This document shows positions 57,625-64,000 of a DNA stretch of 64,000 nucleotides, one piece after another (position 1 is the first letter of the stretch; each line of letters opens with the position of its first letter). The stretch covers positions 496,001 to 560,000 of the forward strand of contig NZ_RWBG01000001.1 of NCBI RefSeq assembly GCF_003944795.1, read 5' to 3'. The position numbers and the translations under genes were made by a program. The notes below the pieces were generated by a model. That model was not told where the DNA came from. It searched no databases and saw only the letters and a list, made by a program, of their open reading frames with translations. The DNA is from Mangrovimonas spongiae (GTDB lineage Bacteria > Bacteroidota > Bacteroidia > Flavobacteriales > Flavobacteriaceae).

Positions 57625-60600
57625 TACGCCTTTAACTGGATGTTTCCCGTATGGATAACACGACTGGTTTCGCTTTTTCTGCCTAAGTAATTTAAGTTTA
57701 AGTCTAAGTATTTGGTAATCTTTTTTTGTGCTAAAAGGCTCCATGTAAAATTGGTACCTGGTTGTAAACCCTCCAACATTTGGTAGGCAACAGGTGTATT
57801 ATTATCTCCAGAAAAAGTATTGGAGAAGTAATTAAACTCCCCATTTAACGCTATTTTTTCGGTATTGGAATAGGCAAAAGACACACCATAACGTTGTTGC
57901 GATAAGGTTTCTAAACTACCAATAGTATTTTCTTTACTGCTGTATTGGTAAAAAACATCAAATTGGGCATTGTCGTTAAACAAATAAGAGAGTTTTGGAT
58001 GGATGTTGTTTTCATCAATATTAAAGTTTTTACTTGTAAAATTTTCACTAAAACTCTCGTTGTTGTTATAGTTGCTTTCCAAATTAAGCAACCAACTTTT
58101 AGCAAATTTATGCGTAAACTGAAATTTATGACTAGTTAAAGCATTTTCAATAAGGCCAACACTTAAGGTGTTTTTGGTGTTATTCTGTAAATATGTGTAC
58201 GATGTGGTGTAGCGTTGTTTACCGCGGTTAAAAAATAACACATGCCTAAAATTAGATTGTAACCCTAATTCGTTTTCGGCATCACTTTTAAAAGGGTTTA
58301 GGTTAAAATTATTGCCTTCACGACGTTGTTTGCGGTCAACTAAATATGATGTCTGACTGTAAAAACGAGATAGTATTTTTAAAACCCCATTATTGCTTGT
58401 GGACCATTGTTGCGGATTAAGTGTTAAATTTAAGCTTAATCTATTTTGATGCGTTTTTATATAGACTTGATTAGGGAGTAAAACGCGAATATATTTTCCT
58501 TGATCTTGAAATTGCGCTACTTCAAACTCTTCCAATTCCTGAATGCCATTTTGATTGTAATCTATCCAAACGTACGCGCCTTGTCCGGGTTCTACTTCAA
58601 CAAAAGTGTAATCTTGTTGTGGTAAGGTTCCCGAGTTGGTTTCGTAAGCAGTATTCAAAAATATTAATTGCTTGAATAAGCGTTGGCTAAACTGCAATCT
58701 AGAATTTATAGAGTGTTCATCCTCTAAAGTATCATCGTCATGTTTCAGTGTTCTGTAATTGGCGTAAAGCGATAAGTTTGTTCTTTGGTTTTTTATAAGT
58801 CGCGAGTTTAAATAATAGGTGTTTGAGGTGTTTACTTGTTGTAATTGATTGTTTTGCAAACTATCGTTTACACGAAATTTATATCCTGCTTCAACAAACA
58901 CATTGGTGCTATCGCCAATACCAGCAAATAGATCGGCCGATTTATAGCGTTGACTTAATGGGGTGTAATTATTGGTCGCTTTTTCTTTCTGTTCGTTGTC
59001 TTCAATGGCTAATTTTGTGCCAATCCATGCTTTGTTAAAACTATATGTAATGCGATTGTAACTGCGCAAAAAGGTTGAGGTATTTACCGTTGATGAGGCG
59101 TTTAAAAAACTAGAATTTGATGCGATATGCCAACGATTTAACATTAGATTGGTATTAAATACATGACGACTGCCATTAAAGTTTTCAGAATAATTTAAAT
59201 ATTCAAATTGATATTCGGCAAATCCTTTTTTATGATGAAAGGCTTGCAAGCCAGATTTTAATAACGTTTGATGCCCTAAATTGGTAGCAATGTAAGAGTC
59301 TGAGCTGTTGCCTAAATTCCAATCGCGGTTAAATTCGGCATTATAGATACGTTGAATAGATTTGAAGTTTTCATTTATATAATCGCCATCTACCATAGCA
59401 TTTAAATTCCAAAGACTATCTTTTTTTACAATGGATTGGTTAATTTTTAGTTTCGCTGCGTAGCCGTCGTTATCATCATCATTTATATTAGAAAACAGGT
59501 TTAAGTCGTTTTTACTACCTGCAACCTCAAAGGCGATATCTGTTTTTTGGGTGGGTTTGTAATTTCCGTTTAAAACAGCCATTTGTAGTTTTGTAGGAGC
59601 GACAAGGCGTACTACAGGATCGTAATTACCTTGCGGGATACCATTTATAGGCGCAACATATTCGTAAATATTGCTAATAGTGTTACTCGTACTTATAATA
59701 TAATTTCCTTGATTATCGCCAACTAAAGTAAACTGAACATTAAATAACTCATATTCTGGATTGTTAGAGAACACAAAAATTTCTTCGCCATTAACTAGTT
59801 CTTTTCGGTATAAAATACGATTTTCGTTGTACTCTTCTGGCGTACTTGACGGTGCCAACATAAGGTCTTGGTTATCGCCAGCATTGGCAAGAATGTCAAT
59901 TTGTTCGGTGGAAAGATTTTGTTGTAAGGGGTTGTTTTTCGAATCGTTTTCGCTATATACAGAAACGCCTAAGTTAAGATTGTCGCTTTCGTAACGTCCG
60001 CCACCAAAAACAACCAATCGCGAGTAATTACGTTCGCTATATTGATAATCTACAGTAACACGCATTTCTGAGGTTACCGGAAAATTAGCATTAAAAATAA
60101 TTTCACCGGCATTATAATCAATAATATAATCGTTGTTTTCACCGCGCTCTAAAGCAATACCGTTAACATAAACGGTTTCACTTCCCGAAACAATAAGCAC
60201 AAAAAGTTCTTGGTTGGGGCCACGCAATTTATATGGTCCTTGATTGCCTTCTTGTGCCGTAAATTGACTTGTTGTAAACTGCCCACGAACCAAAGCACCA
60301 GAGGCAAATAAATTGGTGTTAGACGCCTTGTGATTAAGTTTAGCTTGAATGCTTAATCCTTGAACACGCTTGGAGAAATTAGCAAAATAGGAGTGTGTGT
60401 TTGTAAGGTCGATATCACCAGCACGAATTTTCCAATTGTCGCTAAAAAGCTCGACAAATACTTGGTCAAACTCGTCTAAACGTTGCGAATACCCACTTTC
60501 TTGTAGCGGGATATTGGAGTCCTGTATTGAGGCTTTTAAAGAAATTTTATCGGTGAGTTTTCCTGTTACTTGTAAATCTAATTCACTATTTAAAACCGAG

Positions 60601-61052
60601 TTTTGATTGTTGCCAATAACAATTCCACGCGAGATGCTACCAGAAGTGGTTAAGCCATCAAACGGCGTAAAGGTTTTTTGGTCGCTTGGTTGCGAAAACT
60701 TATAAAGTTTTTGAAGATTATTGCTGCGCTCTACAATAATGTTTTCGTCAAGTTGCTTGTAGGTTTTCGTTAAAAAATCAGGATAGTTTAAATAATCAAT
60801 AATTAACGAGTCGCTATTAATAGGTTTTTTAATTGTTAAGAGAGATTTTGTGTAATCTATTTTGTAGTAACTATCATCTAGGTAAACGCCATTTTTTGTT
60901 TTTAAAGAAAAGAAATTCGGGTTAATACTTACACTATCAATAACAATACTATCGGCAACAGCCACACGTTTTGTTTTGTAATTACTGTTTGTGTCTTGGG
61001 CAAAAGCACCAAGTCCAAATAGAAAGATAAGAAGTAAAAGAATTCCTTTCAT
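57618..61052 (-). CDS. Very large putative outer-membrane protein
   Basis: The 1144-residue protein has a signal peptide (LLLLIFLFGLGAFAQ) and no recognisable enzymatic motif. An N-terminal domain (about 20-130) precedes FDGLTTSGSISRGIVIGNNQNSVLNSELDLQ, the start of a long series of amphipathic beta strands. A middle segment, LRGPNQELFVLIVSGSETVY followed by VNGIALERGENNDYIIDYNAGEIIF, resembles parts of large Bacteroidota outer-membrane proteins such as SprA. The C-terminus (NIQLKAYF) ends in Phe, as outer-membrane barrels do. Role unknown. Its stop overlaps a duplicated repeat. Confidence 0.75.
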   Translation of the reverse strand: MKGILLLLIFLFGLGAFAQDTNSNYKTKRVAVADSIVIDSVSINPNFFSLKTKNGVYLDDSYYKIDYTKSLLTIKKPINSDSLIIDYLNYPDFLTKTYKQLDENIIVERSNNLQKLYKFSQPSDQKTFTPFDGLTTSGSISRGIVIGNNQNSVLNSELDLQVTGKLTDKISLKASIQDSNIPLQESGYSQRLDEFDQVFVELFSDNWKIRAGDIDLTNTHSYFANFSKRVQGLSIQAKLNHKASNTNLFASGALVRGQFTTSQFTAQEGNQGPYKLRGPNQELFVLIVSGSETVYVNGIALERGENNDYIIDYNAGEIIFNANFPVTSEMRVTVDYQYSERNYSRLVVFGGGRYESDNLNLGVSVYSENDSKNNPLQQNLSTEQIDILANAGDNQDLMLAPSSTPEEYNENRILYRKELVNGEEIFVFSNNPEYELFNVQFTLVGDNQGNYIISTSNTISNIYEYVAPINGIPQGNYDPVVRLVAPTKLQMAVLNGNYKPTQKTDIAFEVAGSKNDLNLFSNINDDDNDGYAAKLKINQSIVKKDSLWNLNAMVDGDYINENFKSIQRIYNAEFNRDWNLGNSSDSYIATNLGHQTLLKSGLQAFHHKKGFAEYQFEYLNYSENFNGSRHVFNTNLMLNRWHIASNSSFLNASSTVNTSTFLRSYNRITYSFNKAWIGTKLAIEDNEQKEKATNNYTPLSQRYKSADLFAGIGDSTNVFVEAGYKFRVNDSLQNNQLQQVNTSNTYYLNSRLIKNQRTNLSLYANYRTLKHDDDTLEDEHSINSRLQFSQRLFKQLIFLNTAYETNSGTLPQQDYTFVEVEPGQGAYVWIDYNQNGIQELEEFEVAQFQDQGKYIRVLLPNQVYIKTHQNRLSLNLTLNPQQWSTSNNGVLKILSRFYSQTSYLVDRKQRREGNNFNLNPFKSDAENELGLQSNFRHVLFFNRGKQRYTTSYTYLQNNTKNTLSVGLIENALTSHKFQFTHKFAKSWLLNLESNYNNNESFSENFTSKNFNIDENNIHPKLSYLFNDNAQFDVFYQYSSKENTIGSLETLSQQRYGVSFAYSNTEKIALNGEFNYFSNTFSGDNNTPVAYQMLEGLQPGTNFTWSLLAQKKITKYLDLNLNYLGRKSETSRVIHTGNIQLKAYF

Positions 61053-61176
61053 TAACAGTAAAACTTGATAACTTTAAAAATATTTTATGGCTATGAGATG
61101 TTAAAAGCCTTTTAATTTAATGGTGTAAAAGTAACGCATTATTTATTTTAGCTGAAATTCTTAAAAAATCATTCTT

Positions 61177-61941
61177 TTGAAAATAATTTCATACAACGTA
61201 AATGGCATTCGTGCCGCTATAAGAAAAGGATTTACCGATTGGTTAAAAACAGCCAATCCAGATGTTATTTGTATTCAAGAAACAAAAGCCCTGAAAGAAC
61301 AGGTTGATGTTGCCGTTTTGGAAGAAGCTGGTTATAAGTATCATTATTGGTTTTCAGCACAGAAAAAAGGCTATAGTGGTGTAGCTATTTTTTGTAAAGA
61401 AGAGCCCAATCATGTAGAATATGGAACGGGAATTCAATCTATGGATGCCGAAGGCAGAAACCTAAGAGTAGATTTTGATGATATTTCTATTATGAGTTTG
61501 TATTTGCCATCAGGGACGAACATTGCTAGATTAGAACATAAATTAGACTACATGGCCATGTTTCAAGAGTATGTAAATACCTTAAAGCAAGATTATCCTA
61601 ACTTAGTTATTTGTGGTGACTATAATATTTGTCACGAAGCCATAGATATTCACGATCCTGTAAGGAACAAAAATACATCTGGCTTTTTACCTGTAGAACG
61701 TGAGTGGATAGGCAATTTTATAGAAAGTGGTTTTATAGATTCGTTTAGATTTTTTAATAAAGAACCACATCATTACAGCTGGTGGAGTTATCGTGCTAAT
61801 GCAAGAGCTAACAATAAAGGTTGGCGGATAGATTATGCCATGGTAGCAAATCCATTACAAGAAAAACTTAAACGCGGCGTTATATTGCCAGAAGCAAAAC
61901 ACAGTGACCATTGCCCCATAATGGTTGAAATAGAACATTAA
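61177..61941 (+). CDS. xth: Exodeoxyribonuclease III (TTG start)
   Basis: The 254-residue EEP-family enzyme repairs abasic sites and trims 3' ends. Conserved parts: IISYNVNGIRAAIRKG (Asn in YNVNG), ICIQETKALKEQ with the metal-binding glutamate, VICGDYNICHEAIDI, and the end YAMVANPLQ then KHSDHCPIMVEIE. The start is TTG at 61177, directly before AAA-ATA-ATT; no ATG is in frame upstream. The TTG start is unusual and supports careful start assignment in this organism. Confidence 0.94.
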   Translation: MKIISYNVNGIRAAIRKGFTDWLKTANPDVICIQETKALKEQVDVAVLEEAGYKYHYWFSAQKKGYSGVAIFCKEEPNHVEYGTGIQSMDAEGRNLRVDFDDISIMSLYLPSGTNIARLEHKLDYMAMFQEYVNTLKQDYPNLVICGDYNICHEAIDIHDPVRNKNTSGFLPVEREWIGNFIESGFIDSFRFFNKEPHHYSWWSYRANARANNKGWRIDYAMVANPLQEKLKRGVILPEAKHSDHCPIMVEIEH

Positions 61942-61962
61942 AAAATGAACAACTTATTTATT

Positions 61963-62922
61963 ATGAAAAAACAACTTGCAACATCTGTATTCGGCGTTAT
62001 TTTAGCCACTTCATGCGTATCACCCAAAGTCTATAAAGATTTAGAGAGTAAGTATGCTACCTTAAAAAAAGAGAATAAAGCACTCGCCGAAGAAAATGAA
62101 GGTTTGCTTAGTAAAGCCACAACAGCAGAAAACGAGTTGTCGCAACTTCAGCAAGCTTACGATGAAGCCATAGCAGAAAGAGACCAATATCAACAAGATT
62201 ATAAAGCAGCAAAAACAAATTTAGATAACTTAAAGGCATCTTATGAAGCCTTGGAAAAAAACAGTTCGGCTTCCATTGCCAAAAACGCACAAAAAAACAG
62301 AGAGCTTTTAGCACAATTAGAAGCTAAGGAAACTGCTTTAGCTGCCGAGAATGCTAGATTAGAAAAACTTAAGAGAGAATTAGAAGAACGCTCTAATCGT
62401 GTAGCAGAACTTGAAAGTGTTATTGCAGCAAAAGACCAAGCCATGACAAAGTTGAAAGATGCTATTTCTTCGGCTTTAACCGATTTTGAAGGTAAAGGAC
62501 TAACTGTAGAGCAACGCGATGGAAAAGTATATGTGTCTATGGAGAATAAACTCTTATTTCAATCAGGAAGTTGGGCTGTAGGTGGTAAAGGAACCCAAGC
62601 CGTAAAGCAATTAGGAACTGTTTTGGCAGATAATCCAGATATTGCTATCCTTATTGAAGGGCATACCGATAATGTACCATATTCTGGACGTGGCCAATTA
62701 ACCAGTAATTGGGATTTATCTACAAAAAGAGCCACAGCTATCGTTAATATATTAAGAGATAACCCAAATATTAATCCAAGTAATTTAACAGCAGCTGGTC
62801 GAGGAGAGTTTGCACCTATCGCAAGTAATGAAACCTCAGAAGGGCGAGCAAAAAATAGACGAATAGAAGTTATTTTAACACCAAAACTAGATGAGGTGTC
62901 AAAACTGCTAAACGATATTTAG
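61963..62922 (+). CDS. OmpA family lipoprotein with coiled coil
   Basis: From the ATG at 61963 (an ATG six codons earlier at 61945 gives a poorer leader) the 319-residue product has an SPII leader (LATSC, Cys18), a long coiled coil (about 25-145; KKENKALAEENEGLLSK) and a C-terminal OmpA peptidoglycan-binding domain with SGSWAVGGKGTQAVKQLG, IEGHTDNVPY and SNWDLSTKRATAIVNIL. It probably bridges the outer membrane and the cell wall. It follows xth by 21 bases from the stop codon. Confidence 0.9.
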   Translation: MKKQLATSVFGVILATSCVSPKVYKDLESKYATLKKENKALAEENEGLLSKATTAENELSQLQQAYDEAIAERDQYQQDYKAAKTNLDNLKASYEALEKNSSASIAKNAQKNRELLAQLEAKETALAAENARLEKLKRELEERSNRVAELESVIAAKDQAMTKLKDAISSALTDFEGKGLTVEQRDGKVYVSMENKLLFQSGSWAVGGKGTQAVKQLGTVLADNPDIAILIEGHTDNVPYSGRGQLTSNWDLSTKRATAIVNILRDNPNINPSNLTAAGRGEFAPIASNETSEGRAKNRRIEVILTPKLDEVSKLLNDI

Positions 62923-62942
62923 TAAAAAGTAATTAACAAATA

Positions 62943-62970
62943 GGCGCATCGTAAGATGCGTCTTTTTTAT
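62943..62970 (+). terminator. Rho-independent terminator after the OmpA-family gene
   Basis: CGCATC and GATGCG arms with a GTAA loop and a T6 tract. Confidence 0.8.
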
Positions 62971-62979
62971 TAAAACAAA

Positions 62980-64000
62980 ATGAAATATACCACACTACCT
63001 AATACCAATATAAAAGTTAGTAAAATTTGTTTAGGAACCATGACTTGGGGTAACCAAAATACCCAAGAAGAAGGTTTTAAACAAATGAATTTTGCCTTAG
63101 AAAAAGGCGTCAATTTTTTTGATACTGCCGAACTCTATCCTGTGCCAGCTTGTGCCGAAACATATGCCGAAACCGAACGTATTATTGGTAATTGGTTTCA
63201 AAAAACAAAAAATAGAGATAAGGTTGTACTTGCAACAAAAATAGCGGGGAATGGCGATTATACAGCGCATATAAGAACCAATGGGTTTTCCAAAGAAGCT
63301 TTAAACAATGCTGTAGATAACAGTTTAAAAAGACTGAAAACAGATTATATCGATTTATACCAACTACATTGGCCAGAACGCGATACCAATACGTTTGGCA
63401 CACGTGATTTTAAATATAATCCTAATGATAAGTGGGAAGATAATTTTCAAGAGGTTCTTCAATCGCTTCAAGAGATAGTAACATCTGGAAAAGTTAGGCA
63501 GATAGGAATATCAAATGAAAAAGCTTGGGGAACCATGCGCTATTTAGAAGAAGCCAAACAACATAATCTGCCAAGAGTAATCACGATTCAAAATCCGTAT
63601 TCGCTTTTAAATAGAACTTTTGAGGGCGATTTAGCAGAAGTTTCCATGAGAGAAAATGTAGGCTTGTTAGCCTATTCCCCAATGGGATTTGGCGTACTTT
63701 CAGGAAAGTATATTAAAGGATTAGATAGCGAAAACTCACGATTAAATCAATTTTCAAGATATACAAGGTATAGTAGTAAGATGGCAACCTTAGCAACTAA
63801 AAAGTATATGGCAATTTCAGAAAAATACGGATTGTCTATGGCAAAAATGGCATTAGCTTTTGTAAATCAGCAATCATTTATAACCTCTAATATTATAGGG
63901 GCTACAAATATCAATCAGTTAGAAGAGAACATTAATAGCATCCATATTTCGCTAGATTCTGAAATCCTACATGAGATTAACGAGGTTCATGCCGAAATAC
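62980..64000 (+). CDS. Aldo/keto reductase (3' end outside window)
   Basis: From the ATG at 62980, 340 codons are open to the end of the window. Features: LGTMTWGNQNTQEEGFKQM, catalytic FFDTAELY (Asp and Tyr), VLATKI (Lys) and LYQLHWPER (His), then IGISNEKAWG and SYSPMGFGVLSGKY-type AYSPMGFGVLSGKY. This is the Tas/NADP(H)-dependent AKR group. Related proteins are about 345 residues, so only a few residues are missing. It is 19 bases past the terminator of the previous gene. Confidence 0.92.
   Translation, partial: MKYTTLPNTNIKVSKICLGTMTWGNQNTQEEGFKQMNFALEKGVNFFDTAELYPVPACAETYAETERIIGNWFQKTKNRDKVVLATKIAGNGDYTAHIRTNGFSKEALNNAVDNSLKRLKTDYIDLYQLHWPERDTNTFGTRDFKYNPNDKWEDNFQEVLQSLQEIVTSGKVRQIGISNEKAWGTMRYLEEAKQHNLPRVITIQNPYSLLNRTFEGDLAEVSMRENVGLLAYSPMGFGVLSGKYIKGLDSENSRLNQFSRYTRYSSKMATLATKKYMAISEKYGLSMAKMALAFVNQQSFITSNIIGATNINQLEENINSIHISLDSEILHEINEVHAEI

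Noticed and set aside
1-64000. CRISPR arrays, tRNA or rRNA genes, intact insertion sequences and prophage genes
   Set aside because: None were seen: no regular spaced repeats, no cloverleaf-like segments, and no transposase or integrase frames.

Overview
The window is a chromosomal stretch of an AT-rich member of the Flavobacteriaceae (Bacteroidota). Evidence: perfect TAnnTTTG -7 boxes in front of many genes, little recognisable Shine-Dalgarno sequence, many SPII lipoproteins, a type IX secretion sorting domain, paired DUF3078 proteins, an S46 dipeptidyl-peptidase, a B-type succinate dehydrogenase, a dimeric glycyl-tRNA synthetase and a CzcA-TolC fusion pump. The genus cannot be fixed from the sequence alone. 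I saw no rRNA, tRNA, CRISPR array, prophage or intact insertion sequence.

Layout. 1-2.7 kb: tail of a secreted adhesin-like protein, a metal-dependent phosphohydrolase and hflX. 2.7-16.6 kb: a SUF iron-sulfur assembly locus on the minus strand, reading iscA/sufA, sufB, an NlpE-like lipoprotein, sufC, a four-helix-bundle cassette, sufD, then sufS, sufE, sufT-like, DUF2480 and two DUF3078 proteins. It is broken up by a plus-strand padR/membrane/serine-hydrolase cluster (9.1-11.7 kb), an M43 metalloprotease, and a four-helix-bundle gene framed by inverted repeats between sufC and sufD. 16.6-22.7 kb: a tight five-gene operon of exported proteins, two choice-of-anchor-B proteins (one with a T9SS tail, one a lipoprotein), a seven-repeat propeller lipoprotein, MbnP and an MbnH-like dihaem peroxidase. 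22.8-28.7 kb: thiL, two zinc-ribbon paralogues, an alpha/beta hydrolase, an ACT-like protein divergent from aspartate kinase, and aminopeptidase P. 28.8-35.1 kb: a lipoprotein, sdhCAB, and a membrane-anchored MutS-like ATPase gene split by an in-frame amber codon.

35.1-44.7 kb: a DPP11-like S46 peptidase, a methionine/glutamine aminotransferase with an omega-amidase (a likely glutaminase II pair), a large Ig-like lipoprotein, comF, a coiled-coil membrane protein and glyS. 44.7-51.9 kb: a heavy-metal efflux locus (adaptor, CzcA-TolC fusion, His/Cys-rich small protein, CzcO-like flavoprotein). 52.2-57.6 kb: an accessory island of small exported proteins (DUF6705-type and a second paralogous family) with a frameshifted copy, eroded gene remnants, a recycled signal-peptide sequence and short direct repeats. 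57.6-64 kb: a very large putative outer-membrane protein, exodeoxyribonuclease III with a TTG start, an OmpA-family lipoprotein and the start of an aldo/keto reductase.

Points most worth a second look: five genes (hflX, sufS, padR, thiL, glyS) have a perfect -7 box only 4-5 nt before the start codon, suggesting leaderless mRNAs; the inverted-repeat-bounded four-helix-bundle cassette inside the suf operon; the MbnP/MbnH five-gene operon; the broken MutS-like gene; and the fast-turnover island at 52-57.6 kb. Three otherwise intact genes carry single-base lesions (9.9, 34.6 and 56.3 kb), so assembly error should be excluded before calling them pseudogenes.
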